A DNA stretch of 64,000 nucleotides, taken from contig NZ_LLXO01000015.1 in the NCBI RefSeq assembly GCF_001484765.1, positions 62,001-126,000 on the forward strand. The letters run 5' to 3'. Shown piece by piece: positions 18,657 through 28,073 of the stretch; the first letter of the stretch is position 1; each line of letters begins with the position of its first letter. The stretch is from Entomohabitans teleogrylli (GTDB taxonomy: Bacteria > Pseudomonadota > Gammaproteobacteria > Enterobacterales > Enterobacteriaceae). Made by a program: the position numbers and the translations under genes. Below the pieces are notes generated by a model. It was not told the origin of the DNA, searched no databases, and saw only the letters and a list, made by a program, of their open reading frames with translations.

Positions 18657-20330
18657 ATGACTGAATCTTTTGCTCAACTATTTGAAGAATCCTTAAAAGA
18701 AATCGAAACCCGCCCGGGTTCCATCGTTCGTGGCGTTGTTGTTGCTATCGACAAAGATATCGTACTGGTTGACGCTGGTCTGAAATCTGAGTCCGCCATT
18801 CCGGCAGAGCAGTTCAAAAACGCCCAGGGCGAGCTGGAAATTCAGGTTGGTGACGAAGTTGATGTCGCTCTGGATGCAGTAGAAGACGGCTTCGGCGAAA
18901 CCCTGCTGTCCCGTGAAAAAGCTAAGCGTCACGAAGCCTGGATCACGTTGGAAAAAGCTTACGAAGATGCTGAAACTGTTACCGGTGTTATCAACGGCAA
19001 AGTTAAGGGCGGCTTCACTGTTGAGCTGAACGGTATTCGCGCGTTCCTGCCGGGTTCCCTGGTAGACGTTCGTCCGGTGCGCGACACGCTGCACCTGGAA
19101 GGTAAAGAGCTTGAATTCAAAGTCATCAAGCTGGACCAGAAGCGCAACAACGTTGTTGTTTCTCGTCGTGCGGTTATCGAGTCCGAAAACAGCGCAGAGC
19201 GCGATCAACTGCTGGAAAACCTGCAGGAAGGCATGGAAGTTAAAGGTATCGTTAAGAACCTCACTGACTACGGTGCATTCGTTGATCTGGGCGGCGTTGA
19301 CGGCCTGCTGCACATCACTGATATGGCCTGGAAACGCGTTAAGCATCCGAGCGAAATCGTCAACGTGGGCGACGAAATCACTGTTAAAGTGCTGAAGTTC
19401 GACCGCGAGCGTACCCGTGTCTCCCTGGGCCTGAAACAGCTGGGCGAAGATCCGTGGGTAGCTATCGCTAAACGTTATCCGGAAGGTACTAAACTGACTG
19501 GCCGCGTGACCAACCTGACTGACTACGGCTGCTTCGTTGAAATCGAAGAAGGCGTTGAAGGTCTGGTACACGTTTCCGAAATGGACTGGACCAACAAAAA
19601 CATCCATCCGTCCAAAGTGGTTAACGTTGGCGACGTAGTGGAAGTTATGGTTCTGGATATCGACGAAGAACGTCGCCGTATCTCTCTGGGCCTGAAGCAG
19701 TGCAAAGCTAACCCGTGGCAGCAGTTCGCTGAAACCCACAACAAGGGCGATCGCGTTGAAGGTAAGATTAAGTCTATCACTGACTTCGGTATCTTCATCG
19801 GCCTGGACGGTGGGATCGACGGTCTGGTTCACCTGTCTGACATCTCCTGGAACGTGGCTGGCGAAGAAGCCGTTCGCGAGTACAAGAAAGGCGACGAAAT
19901 CGCTGCCGTTGTACTGCAGGTTGACGCAGAGCGTGAGCGTATCTCCCTGGGCGTTAAGCAACTGGCGGAAGATCCGTTCAACAACTGGGTTGCACTGAAC
20001 AAGAAAGGCGCAATCGTAAACGGTAAAGTGACTGCTGTTGACGCGAAAGGCGCGACTGTAGAACTGGCCGACGGCGTTGAAGGTTACCTGCGTGCTTCTG
20101 AAGCATCCCGTGACCGCGTTGAAGATGCGACTCTGGTTCTGAGCGTAGGCGACGATGTTGAAGCTAAATTCACCGGTGTAGATCGTAAGAACCGTGCAAT
20201 CAGCCTGTCTGTTCGTGCTAAAGACGAAGCTGACGAGAAAGATGCCATCGCTTCTGTTAACAACAAGCAGGAAGACGGTAACTTCTCTAACGCAATGGCT
20301 GAAGCGTTCAAAGCAGCTAAAGGCGAGTAA
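18657..20330 (+). CDS. rpsA: 30S ribosomal protein S1
   Basis: A 557-residue mRNA-binding ribosomal protein with six S1 (OB-fold) repeats, exactly the E. coli length. The repeats recur as segments such as [39 protein letters not shown] and [20 protein letters not shown]. Codon use is highly biased towards optimal codons, as expected for an abundant protein. The upstream leader probably carries autoregulatory structure, as in E. coli. Confidence 0.98.
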   Translation: MTESFAQLFEESLKEIETRPGSIVRGVVVAIDKDIVLVDAGLKSESAIPAEQFKNAQGELEIQVGDEVDVALDAVEDGFGETLLSREKAKRHEAWITLEKAYEDAETVTGVINGKVKGGFTVELNGIRAFLPGSLVDVRPVRDTLHLEGKELEFKVIKLDQKRNNVVVSRRAVIESENSAERDQLLENLQEGMEVKGIVKNLTDYGAFVDLGGVDGLLHITDMAWKRVKHPSEIVNVGDEITVKVLKFDRERTRVSLGLKQLGEDPWVAIAKRYPEGTKLTGRVTNLTDYGCFVEIEEGVEGLVHVSEMDWTNKNIHPSKVVNVGDVVEVMVLDIDEERRRISLGLKQCKANPWQQFAETHNKGDRVEGKIKSITDFGIFIGLDGGIDGLVHLSDISWNVAGEEAVREYKKGDEIAAVVLQVDAERERISLGVKQLAEDPFNNWVALNKKGAIVNGKVTAVDAKGATVELADGVEGYLRASEASRDRVEDATLVLSVGDDVEAKFTGVDRKNRAISLSVRAKDEADEKDAIASVNNKQEDGNFSNAMAEAFKAAKGE

Positions 20331-20383
20331 TAGCAAGTATTCTGAGCCATTCGCGCTGTACCAGTGCGGCATGCCTGCTAAAT

Positions 20384-20413
20384 CCCGGTCGCTGATATCA
20401 GTCAGCGACCGGG
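20384..20413 (+). terminator. Strong hairpin after rpsA
   Basis: A perfect 12-bp stem (CCCGGTCGCTGA and TCAGCGACCGGG) with a 6-base loop lies 54 bases past the rpsA stop. No T-run follows, so it may act as an mRNA-stabilising or partial terminator structure rather than a full intrinsic terminator. Confidence 0.6.
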
Positions 20414-20469
20414 GTGTTCAGGACAGGCTACACAGTTCTGGTCGCAATGATGAGGAACAACTTGACAGA

Positions 20470-20520
20470 TTACAGGTTTCGTCCTGTAATCAAGCACAAA
20501 GGGCGGCTGAGGCTGCCCTT
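20470..20520 (+). promoter_or_regulatory. Paired stem-loops in the ihfB leader
   Basis: Two hairpins lie close together upstream of ihfB: TTACAGG-N6-CCTGTAA (20470-20489) and AAGGGCGGC-TGAG-GCTGCCCTT (20499-20520, one G-T pair). They end 50 bases before the start codon and may shape expression of ihfB; no function is established from the sequence. Confidence 0.4.
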
Positions 20521-20570
20521 GTCGATGATAGCTGTAAGACAAATTTTCCTGAAAGGAAACCGGAGGAGTT

Positions 20571-20855
20571 ATGACCAAGTCAGAGCTAATAGAAAGACTT
20601 GCCACTCAGCAATCTCATATCCCTGCGAAGGCGGTGGAAGATGCGGTTAAAGAGATGCTGGAACATATGGCCTCTACACTTGCCAAAGGCGAGCGTATTG
20701 AAATCCGGGGTTTTGGCAGTTTCTCCTTACACTATCGCGCGCCTCGCACCGGGCGTAACCCGAAAACCGGCGATAAAGTGGATCTGGAAGGTAAATACGT
20801 TCCGCACTTTAAACCAGGTAAAGAGTTACGTGACCGCGCCAATATTTATAGCTAA
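20571..20855 (+). CDS. ihfB: Integration host factor subunit beta
   Basis: A DNA-bending nucleoid protein of 94 residues that pairs with IhfA. The HU/IHF fold and the DNA-binding arm ([20 protein letters not shown] and RNPKTGDKV, with the intercalating proline) are present. A strong ribosome site (GGAGGAGTT) precedes the ATG. A textbook terminator follows. Confidence 0.98.
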   Translation: MTKSELIERLATQQSHIPAKAVEDAVKEMLEHMASTLAKGERIEIRGFGSFSLHYRAPRTGRNPKTGDKVDLEGKYVPHFKPGKELRDRANIYS

Positions 20856-20871
20856 GTCTGAGTATTTAGAA

Positions 20872-20905
20872 AAAACGGCATTCGTAAAGGATGCCGTTTT
20901 TTTTT
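20872..20905 (+). terminator. Rho-independent terminator after ihfB
   Basis: AAAACGGCAT, a 9-base loop, and ATGCCGTTTT form a 10-bp stem that runs on into more Ts, 17 bases after the ihfB stop. Confidence 0.92.
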
Positions 20906-21061
20906 GTGCTCTGGCGCGGTTTTCCGGGCTATGTCGGGAATAAATAATAGCCTGGTGTAATTCATGAAAATACCTTTCGGGCCCTCTCGCAACGTCGACT
21001 TTTTGACCCTGTCTTTATCGGTGTAATCGCGGCATACTCCCGGCAATCGGGAGATAATGTC

Positions 21062-21603
21062 ATGAATATCGTGCGTGTCAGCGGATGCCTGATCTTAGGC
21101 ATGACGCCATTACTGTGGCTGCCGGTGTTGCCTGCGCCACGTCTTATGCCGTGGTGCGTCGCTGGCGCGCTGTTGCTGCTGGCGATTCCTGACCGGAAAT
21201 GTCGCTATGCTGGCATCACCGTACTGGCATTTTGCTGGGGCGCTTTGTCAGCGCATCAGGTTGTCTGGCCTGTACAACACCTCAGCAAGAAGGAGTCCGT
21301 TGAGGCGCTTATTATGCAAACCGACGGCGATACCCGGCACCGAATCCATATTATCCGTCGACATGGGCGCTGGGTTTTTCCCGCCATTGCCGTGGAACTG
21401 ATTGGAAGCGCTTTTCCTTTGCCAGTCTGTATCGGGCAGAGATGGCAACTGGCTCTAACCCTGAGGCCGGTGCACGGGCAGTTGAATGATGGGGGTTTTG
21501 ATCGCCAGCGCTATATGCTGGCGCAGGGGATTGTGCTGCAGGGCCGCATAGCGAATGCCCGATTAATTCATGGGGAGTGTGGATGGCGTGCCAGATATAT
21601 CTG
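21062..21603 (+). pseudogene. ycaI: ycaI 5' fragment (ComEC/Rec2-like protein), interrupted
   Basis: The first 180 codons match the N-terminal part of YcaI, the ComEC/Rec2-family inner-membrane protein upstream of msbA. Landmarks are the paired hydrophobic segments at the start, VHGQLNDGGFDRQRYMLAQG, and CGWRARYI, where homology stops. Past about 21603 the frame stays open to 22036, but that part reads through the antisense of the microcin-like gene and resembles nothing in YcaI. The 3' fragment resumes in another reading frame at about 22276. Joining the pieces at RARYI and CLSSRIAELPW gives about 750 codons against 754 in E. coli, so the gene was intact until the islet entered. Confidence 0.85.
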
Positions 21604-21646
21604 CCCGGTAGTGAAAAAAGAAATTCAGCCTCAGCTTTCAGAGAGT

Positions 21647-21668
21647 GGGCAGAGGCACGCCTCTGCCC
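21647..21668 (-). terminator. Hairpin downstream of the microcin-like gene
   Basis: GGGCAGAGGC and GCCTCTGCCC form a perfect 10-bp inverted repeat with two bases between, 17 bases past the stop codon on the minus strand. No immediate T-run follows, but T-rich sequence lies about 25 bases further on. It probably ends or stabilises the transcript. Confidence 0.6.
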
Positions 21669-21684
21669 TGACGGCTCACGACTC

Positions 21685-22017
21685 TTATGCGTGGGCGGCC
21701 TGGATAAAGCCTTTCCAGTCCTTACCGGCATTGCTGACGAAACCCGACCAGCTATTGCCAGCCGTTTGTACAAAGCCATTCCAGTTAGTAGCACTTTCCG
21801 TGACAAATGTTTCCCAATTCACCTGTCCAGTGACAAATTTGCCAAAGCCCAGGGCGCCATTAGCCACGAAGCCTGCAAAGGCTGCGCCGGCGGTGGCGAC
21901 AAAAGAAGCGAAACCAGCGCCTGAATTGAAAACAAAACTGGAGAACCCGGTAGCGGCGCCGATAAGATTAAAACCACCAGATATACTGTTCATATCATTT
22001 ATATCTAATACTTTCAT
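21685..22017 (-). CDS. Putative double-glycine microcin precursor with 11-residue repeats
   Basis: A 110-residue peptide. Residues 1-15, MKVLDINDMNSISGG, form a canonical double-glycine leader like those of class II microcins such as microcin V, normally cut after GG by a C39-peptidase ABC exporter. The 95-residue core has no cysteine, has near-zero net charge and is rich in Gly, Ala, Ser, Thr, Phe and Trp. It consists of eight imperfect 11-residue units (one with 10) on the pattern x-x-A/G-x-x-F/W-x-x-F-V/I-x, for example NSGAGFASFVA, TAGNSWSGFVS and NAGKDWKGFIQ. Such spacing favours a long amphipathic helix, suggesting membrane action. Early units have Phe at position 6 and later ones Trp. 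The leader uses rare ATA codons. Ribosome site CGGGGAAAT precedes the ATG. No exporter, immunity or modification gene is adjacent. A secreted signalling or adhesin peptide is the alternative. Confidence 0.75.
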   Translation of the reverse strand: MKVLDINDMNSISGGFNLIGAATGFSSFVFNSGAGFASFVATAGAAFAGFVANGALGFGKFVTGQVNWETFVTESATNWNGFVQTAGNSWSGFVSNAGKDWKGFIQAAHA

Positions 22018-22050
22018 TTTATTATTTCCCCGTTAAATTAAAGAAGCTTT

Positions 22051-22065
22051 TCAGGCCAGACCTGA
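22051..22065 (-). promoter_or_regulatory. Short palindrome upstream of the microcin-like gene
   Basis: TCAGG-CCAGA-CCTGA lies 34-48 bases upstream of the start codon, in the leader or promoter. It could be an operator or a small RNA hairpin. I found no convincing -35/-10 pair and no LexA or Fur consensus. Confidence 0.3.
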
Positions 22066-22254
22066 ATCAGACATATTACCAGTATTGTAAATGGTGAAAT
22101 AGATGTGTTGACATGGTGAGTGATATTATGAGGGGTTTTCCAGGTGATTAATTTCTAATTAATATAAAAATCCTGGAGTGTTAAGTTTTATCTATTTATT
22201 TCTTTCTGGTTTATAACGTATTTCACTAATTCCTTCGGGGAAATATAAAATAAA

Positions 22255-23988
22255 ATGTATGGCAATACTACATCCTGTTTGAGTTCAAGAATCGCTGAGT
22301 TACCCTGGCGGGATATTTTGCTGGCGCTCGGGTTTGGCGAGCGCGGCTCTATAGATCCGGCTATTAGCCTGCTGATGCGCGATACCGGAATTGCTCATTT
22401 AATGGCCATCTCCGGATTGCATATTGGTATGTCCGGCACTTTGGGGTGGTTACTGGCGCGAGCGCTGCAGTTTGGGTTGCCGGAAAAGTATATTAACTAT
22501 CGTCTGCCTGTCTACTGTGGAGTGCTGTTTACCGCAGCCTATACTGTTATCTCGGGGGCAAGTCCGCCAGCGGTAAGGACATTTATCTCCATTACTATTA
22601 CACTGGCTCTGCGCCTTACTGGTAAAAACTGGCATAGCTGGCAAATATGGATGGTTTGTATTGCCGTAATTCTTTTTATAGATCCTTTAACTATTTTGTC
22701 GGAAAGTTTCTGGCTGTCGGCATTTGCCGTCGCCACTCTGATATTCTGGTTTCAATGGCTGCCTGGATATTCCACCCGCACGCTGTGGCGGTTACCGCTT
22801 GCCTTAGTTCATCTGCAGTTTGGTATTGGATTTCTCCTGTTGCCGCTTCAGATATTGTTATTTCACGGTGCCAGTCTGACATCGCTGCCTGCTAACTTAA
22901 TTGCCGTTCCGGTCATTTCTTTTATTACGGTGCCGCTGATACTGGCAGGCATTATGGTCGAACTGACCGGGTGGCGTCTGGCGGAATTTGGCCTCTGGTA
23001 TCTGGCGGATCGCTCGCTGGAACTGGTTTTCAGGGTGCTTGCCGCATTACCTGAAGGGTGGCGTGAGGGTGATAGCCGGTTACAGTGGTTGGGATATTTA
23101 CCCTGGCTGATGGTTGTCTGGTGGCGCTGTCGGCACTGGTTATGCAGTCACTTCATTATTCCTGTCGCTACGGTGTTACTGGCATTGCCGTTCTGGCCGC
23201 GTAAGTCGCAGGGCGAGTGGTCTGTCCATATGCTGGATATCGGCCAGGGACTGGCGGTGGTTATTGAGCGTGCCGGCAAGGCGTTGCTCTATGATACCGG
23301 CCATGCCTGGCCGGGCGGGGACAGCGCGAAACAAACGATCATCCCCTGGCTGCGCTGGCATCACCTGGAACCGCAGGGCATTATTTTGAGCCATAATCAT
23401 CTGGACCATAGCGGTGGGATGAAAAGCCTATTGCAGGCATGGCCACACCTCCAGGTGCGCAGTAGCGTTGCCTCGCCCGGGTGGTTGCCCTGTAGCGCCG
23501 GGCAGCGCTGGCGCTGGCAGGGGCTGCAGTTTACCGTCCACTGGCCGCCAGACAACTATACTGGCCTTGAGAATAATCGTTCCTGTGTTGTGAAAGTAAG
23601 CGATGGCCGGTTCAGTATGCTGCTAACCGGTGATATTGAATCCGCGGGAGAGCTGGCATTGCTGCGTAACGCCACGCAGGCGCTAAACGCCGATGTGTTG
23701 CAGGTGCCTCATCACGGTAGCCGCACCTCTTCCAGTTCCGCTCTGCTGAGTGCGGTGCGGGGGAAAACGGCGCTGGCATCAGTATCCCGCTATAATGCCT
23801 GGCGGTTACCTTCTCGCCCGGTGGTCCGGCGTTATCGGCAGCAGGGATATCACTGGTACGATACCGCTAACTCCGGGCAACTAACGGTGAATTTTTCATC
23901 AGGTGATTGGCAAATAAAGGGATTACGTGAGCATATTTCACCGCGCTGGTATCATCAGCGGTTTGGCGAGCCTGATGATAAAGGGTAG
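22255..23988 (+). pseudogene. ycaI: ycaI 3' fragment (ComEC competence and beta-lactamase-like domains)
   Basis: A 577-codon open frame. Its first seven codons (MYGNTTS) belong to the islet; homology to YcaI resumes at CLSSRIAELPWRDILLALGF. It keeps the membrane-spanning competence domain (GIAHLMAISGLHIG onward) and the C-terminal metallo-beta-lactamase-like domain (SHNHLDHSGG, LTGDIES and VPHHGSRTSSS). The chance ATG at 22255 has CGGGGAAAT 11 bases upstream, so a truncated protein might be made, lacking the N-terminal 180 residues. It is 36 bases ahead of msbA. Called a pseudogene because the full-length product cannot be made. Confidence 0.8.
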
Positions 23989-24024
23989 AATATGCGGCTA
24001 TTTCAACAAGTGCTGGTTTTTTGA

Positions 24025-25773
24025 ATGCATAACGACAAAGATCTCTCCACGTGGCAGACCTTCCGCCGCCTCTGGCCGGTGATAGCCCCTTTCAAAACAG
24101 GTCTGATTGTGGCTGGGGTAGCGTTAGTCCTCAACGCGGCCAGCGATACTTATATGCTATCGCTACTTAAACCATTACTGGATGATGGTTTCGGTAAGAC
24201 AGATCGCTCAGTGCTGCTATGGATGCCGCTGGTGGTCATTGCTCTGATGATCTTGCGTGGGGTAACCAGTTACATTTCGAGTTACTGCATCTCCTGGGTT
24301 TCCGGGAAAGTGGTGATGACCATACGTCGCAACTTATTCAACCATATGATGGGGATGCCGGTTGCTTTCTTTGACAAACAGTCAACCGGAACTTTGCTTT
24401 CCCGCATCACCTATGACTCTGAGCAGGTAGCCTCTTCCTCCTCCAGCGCCCTGATTACGGTGGTGCGTGAAGGGGCATCGATCATCGGCCTGTTCATCAT
24501 GATGTTTTATTACAGCTGGCAGCTTTCGCTGATCCTGATTGTTCTGGCGCCAGTGGTCTCTTTTGCGATTCGCATCGTGTCAAAGCGTTTTCGCAATATC
24601 AGTAAGAGTATGCAGAACACCATGGGGCAGGTGACGACCAGCGCAGAGCAGATGCTTAAAGGTCACAAAGAGGTACTGATTTTCGGCGGCCAGTCGGTTG
24701 AGGCAGAGCGTTTCGCCAAAGTCAGTAATCAGATGCGCCGTCAGGGGATGAAGATGGTCTCGGCGTCGTCAATCTCCGATCCCATCATTCAGTTGATTGC
24801 CTCTCTGGCGCTGGCGTTTGTTCTGTATGCCGCCAGTTTTCCCAGCGTGATGGAAACCCTGACCGCCGGGACGATTACCGTGGTGTTCTCCGCAATGATA
24901 GCCCTGATGCGTCCGTTGAAATCGCTGACTAACGTCAATGCTCAGTTCCAGCGTGGGATGGCCGCTTGTCAGACGCTGTTCAGTATTCTGGATTCCGAAC
25001 AGGAAAAAGATGCCGGAACCCGGGTGATCGAACGTTCGAATGGCGATATCGAATTCCGCAACGTCACTTTCACCTATCCGGGCAGAGACACGCCCGCGCT
25101 GCGTAACATTAATCTGACGATTCCGGCCGGTAAAACAGTTGCCCTGGTGGGGCGCTCGGGATCGGGAAAATCGACCCTCGCCAGCCTGATCACCCGCTTC
25201 TATGACATCGACAGCGGTGAAATCGTGATGGATGGCCACGATCTGCGTGAATACACCCTGGCATCGTTGCGTAATCAGGTGGCGCTGGTTTCCCAGAATG
25301 TCCATCTGTTCAATGACACCATCGCTAATAATATTGCCTATGCGCGCACTGAGCAGTACAGCCGCGAGGAGATTGAACAGGCCGCCCGCATGGCCTACGC
25401 CATGGACTTTATCAATAAAATGGACCACGGCCTTGATACTGTGATTGGCGAGAACGGCGTGTTGCTTTCCGGCGGCCAGCGGCAGCGCATCGCAATTGCC
25501 CGCGCGCTGCTGCGCGACAGCCCGATCCTGATTCTCGATGAGGCCACGTCGGCGCTGGATACCGAATCGGAACGCGCGATTCAGTCCGCACTGGACGAAC
25601 TGCAAAAAAACCGTACTTCGCTGGTCATTGCGCACCGTCTGTCGACTATTGAACAGGCCGATGAGATTGTGGTAGTAGAAGACGGGCGTATTGTCGAACG
25701 GGGTTCGCATGCGCAATTGCTGGCGCAGGGCGGTGTGTATGCGCAGTTACATAAAATGCAGTTTGGCGAATGA
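24025..25773 (+). CDS. msbA: Lipid A export ATP-binding/permease protein MsbA
   Basis: An essential ABC flippase that moves core-lipid A across the inner membrane. It has 582 residues, identical in length to E. coli. The transmembrane domain (about 1-320) is followed by an ATPase domain with Walker [10 protein letters not shown], signature LLSGGQRQR and Walker [13 protein letters not shown]. There is no N-terminal C39 peptidase domain, so it is not a double-glycine peptide exporter. The stop overlaps the lpxK start by 4 bases. Confidence 0.98.
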   Translation: MHNDKDLSTWQTFRRLWPVIAPFKTGLIVAGVALVLNAASDTYMLSLLKPLLDDGFGKTDRSVLLWMPLVVIALMILRGVTSYISSYCISWVSGKVVMTIRRNLFNHMMGMPVAFFDKQSTGTLLSRITYDSEQVASSSSSALITVVREGASIIGLFIMMFYYSWQLSLILIVLAPVVSFAIRIVSKRFRNISKSMQNTMGQVTTSAEQMLKGHKEVLIFGGQSVEAERFAKVSNQMRRQGMKMVSASSISDPIIQLIASLALAFVLYAASFPSVMETLTAGTITVVFSAMIALMRPLKSLTNVNAQFQRGMAACQTLFSILDSEQEKDAGTRVIERSNGDIEFRNVTFTYPGRDTPALRNINLTIPAGKTVALVGRSGSGKSTLASLITRFYDIDSGEIVMDGHDLREYTLASLRNQVALVSQNVHLFNDTIANNIAYARTEQYSREEIEQAARMAYAMDFINKMDHGLDTVIGENGVLLSGGQRQRIAIARALLRDSPILILDEATSALDTESERAIQSALDELQKNRTSLVIAHRLSTIEQADEIVVVEDGRIVERGSHAQLLAQGGVYAQLHKMQFGE

Positions 25774-26747
25774 TCGAGCGTATCTGGTCCGGTCAATCGC
25801 CGCTGTGGCTACTGCTGCTGCCGTTGTCCTGGCTGTATGGTCTGGTCACGGCACTGATTCGCCTCAGCTATCGTCTGGGGCTGCGTAACAGCTGGCGGGC
25901 GCCGGTCCCCGTGGTGGTGGTTGGCAATCTGACTGCCGGCGGTAACGGAAAAACGCCGGTGGTTATCTGGCTGGTGGAGCAGTTACAGCGGGCTGGTATC
26001 CAGGTCGGTGTGGTTTCCCGCGGCTACGGTGGGAAAGTCGCAAGCTATCCGCTGGTGCTGGATACCCGCACCACTACCGCCCAGGCCGGCGATGAACCCG
26101 TACTCATTTTTCAGCGTACCGGCGCGCCGGTGGCGGTAGCGCCGCAGCGCAGCGCAGCGGTACAGGCTTTACTGGCGGCTTCGCCGCTCCAAATCATCAT
26201 TACCGACGATGGGCTGCAGCACTATGCGCTGGCTCGTGACAAAGAGATTGTGGTGGTGGATGGCGAACGCCGTTTTGGCAACGGATGGTGGTTGCCGGCA
26301 GGGCCAATGCGCGAACGAGCCGGGCGACTTAAATCAGTGGATGCGGTGATCGTTAACGGCGGCGTCCCTCGCGCCGGGGAAATTGCTATGCGGCTGGCGC
26401 CGGGCCAGGCGGTTAATTTGAAAACCGCGGCTATCTGCCCGGTGGCGGATCTGGAACACGTGGTGGCCATCGCCGGGATTGGTCATCCGCCGCGTTTTTT
26501 CGCTACGCTGGAAAGTTGCGGGTTGCATCCGGAAAAGACAGTGGCCCTGGCCGATCATCATGCGCCGCAAAAAGCGGAACTTACAGCGCTGCTGGCTCCC
26601 GGCCAGTCGCTGTTAATGACCGAGAAGGACGCTGTAAAATGCCGCGCCTTTGCTGATGAAAACTGGTGGTATTTGCCGGTAGAGGCCCATCTCTCCTCCC
26701 CCGAAGGGGAGGAACTTCTGTCGCAATTGCGTGCTCTGGTGCGCTAG
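25770..26747 (+). CDS. lpxK: Tetraacyldisaccharide 4'-kinase
   Basis: Adds the 4'-phosphate in lipid A synthesis at the inner membrane. It has 325 residues against 328 in E. coli. A Walker A-like loop, [19 protein letters not shown], is near residue 50, and [20 protein letters not shown] follows. It is translationally coupled to msbA through the ATGA overlap. Confidence 0.97.
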   Translation: MIERIWSGQSPLWLLLLPLSWLYGLVTALIRLSYRLGLRNSWRAPVPVVVVGNLTAGGNGKTPVVIWLVEQLQRAGIQVGVVSRGYGGKVASYPLVLDTRTTTAQAGDEPVLIFQRTGAPVAVAPQRSAAVQALLAASPLQIIITDDGLQHYALARDKEIVVVDGERRFGNGWWLPAGPMRERAGRLKSVDAVIVNGGVPRAGEIAMRLAPGQAVNLKTAAICPVADLEHVVAIAGIGHPPRFFATLESCGLHPEKTVALADHHAPQKAELTALLAPGQSLLMTEKDAVKCRAFADENWWYLPVEAHLSSPEGEELLSQLRALVR

Positions 26748-26792
26748 CGTTTATCCGGCGCGCGCCTGAGTTCCTGAACAACGGGAAGTGCC

Positions 26793-28019
26793 ATGCCAGC
26801 CATTAAACTGACGCTCCGCCATGCCAGAAATCTCCACCTTGCCGCCCAGGGTCTGTTACGCCCGCCGCGTCGCGCCGCCCTTCGGGAAGATATTCCGGCG
26901 GCGGTGGCGCGTATGTCTCTGTTGCAGATCGATACCATTAATATTGTGGCGCGCAGTCCGTATCTGGTGCTATTTAGCCGGCTGGGAAATTATTCGCCGC
27001 AGTGGCTGGATGACGCGCTGGCCGCCGGGGAATTATTTGAATACTGGGCCCATGAGGCCTGTTTTCTGCCGCGTCAGGATTATGCGCTGGTGCGCAACCA
27101 GATGCTGCATCCGGAGGCGCTGGGCTGGAAATATCGGGCTGAGTGGATGGCGCAGCACGCCGCCGAGATTGACCAGCTATTGCTGCATATCCGGGAAAAT
27201 GGCCCGGTCAGGTCTGCTGACTTTGAGCATCCTGAAAAGGGCGCCAGCGGCTGGTGGCAGTGGAAGCCGCATAAACAGTATCTTGAGGGGCTGTTTACCG
27301 CTGGCAAAGTAATGGTGGCGGAACGGCGCAATTTTCAGCGTATCTATGATTTAACAGAGCGGGTAATGCCCGAATGGGATGACGAACTGCACTTGCTGAG
27401 CGATGAACAGGCCCGGGAGCGCATGTTGCGTAACAGCGCCGCCAGCCTTGGCATCTTTCGCCCGGGGTGGCTGGCCGACTATTATCGGTTACGCCATGTC
27501 GATATCAAATCCCGGCTACCGCGCTGGCAGGAAGAGGGGATTGTCATACCGGTTGAGGTACAGCATCTCGGGGAAATGTGGCTGCATCACAGCCTGTTGC
27601 CCCAGCTTGAAGCGGCGCTGTCCGATAAGCTGAATGCGACCCGCACCTGTGTATTGTCGCCGTTCGATCCCGTGGTCTGGGATCGGCGGCGTGCGGAGCA
27701 ACTGTTTAATTTTAGCTATCGGCTGGAATGCTATACCCCGGCGCCAAAGCGCCAGTACGGTTACTTTGTATTACCGCTGCTGCATCGCGGTGAGCTGGCA
27801 GGGCGTATGGACGCTAAAATGCACCGTAAAACCGGCGAGCTGGAAGTCATCAGTGTATGGCTGGAAGAAAACCAGCGATCGACGCCGCGTCTTGCCGATG
27901 CGCTGATGGGCGCTATCGGGGATTTCGGGCGCTGGCAGGGGGCGACGGTCATCCGCTGCGGGCGTTTGCCTCAGAGTCTGGCCGCGCTGTGGGGCGAAGG
28001 TTGGGAAATCGCGCGGTAA
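26793..28019 (+). CDS. ycaQ: YcaQ/AlkX, interstrand-crosslink DNA glycosylase
   Basis: A 408-residue winged-helix DNA glycosylase (HTH_42 family) that unhooks interstrand crosslinks; E. coli YcaQ (AlkX) has 410 residues. The catalytic Q-phi-D motif is in LLQIDTINIVARSPYLVLFS near residue 45. It follows lpxK by 45 bases on the same strand. Confidence 0.94.
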   Translation: MPAIKLTLRHARNLHLAAQGLLRPPRRAALREDIPAAVARMSLLQIDTINIVARSPYLVLFSRLGNYSPQWLDDALAAGELFEYWAHEACFLPRQDYALVRNQMLHPEALGWKYRAEWMAQHAAEIDQLLLHIRENGPVRSADFEHPEKGASGWWQWKPHKQYLEGLFTAGKVMVAERRNFQRIYDLTERVMPEWDDELHLLSDEQARERMLRNSAASLGIFRPGWLADYYRLRHVDIKSRLPRWQEEGIVIPVEVQHLGEMWLHHSLLPQLEAALSDKLNATRTCVLSPFDPVVWDRRRAEQLFNFSYRLECYTPAPKRQYGYFVLPLLHRGELAGRMDAKMHRKTGELEVISVWLEENQRSTPRLADALMGAIGDFGRWQGATVIRCGRLPQSLAALWGEGWEIAR

Positions 28020-28073
28020 CCGCCAGGGCATGTGCTATTCTGGAGCCGTTTTCGGATGTTGTCAGGAGGATCT

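Larger units (their letters stand above)
21602..22275. other. Islet of about 0.67 kb inserted in ycaI, carrying a microcin-like gene
   Basis: Boundaries are inferred from where YcaI homology ends (Ile180 at 21601) and resumes (Cys codon at 22276); only a few bases (ATC) are shared at the edges, and no insertion-sequence ends, integrase or clear target duplication are visible. Inside, on the minus strand, are an AT-rich upstream region (72 of 240 bases at 22021-22260 are G or C), the 110-codon peptide gene and a hairpin. Short plus-strand frames here are antisense shadows or under about 15 codons. Confidence 0.8.

Noticed and set aside
18693-20372. A 559-codon frame opposite rpsA
   Set aside because: The same artefact: rpsA uses few codons, so stops are rare on the other strand.
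21062-22036. A continuous 324-codon frame starting at ycaI
   Set aside because: Only the first 180 codons resemble YcaI. The rest reads through the antisense of the repeat-rich peptide gene and its repetitive Lys/Pro/Ala composition reflects that gene's repeats.
22108-22130. A plus-strand promoter starting with TTGACA in the islet
   Set aside because: The -35 is perfect but no -10 lies at 16-18 bases; the nearest AT-rich hexamer is only 10 bases away.
24025-25773. MsbA as a dedicated exporter for the microcin-like peptide
   Set aside because: It has the exact E. coli MsbA length and sequence, starts directly with the transmembrane domain and lacks the C39 peptidase needed to cut a double-glycine leader.
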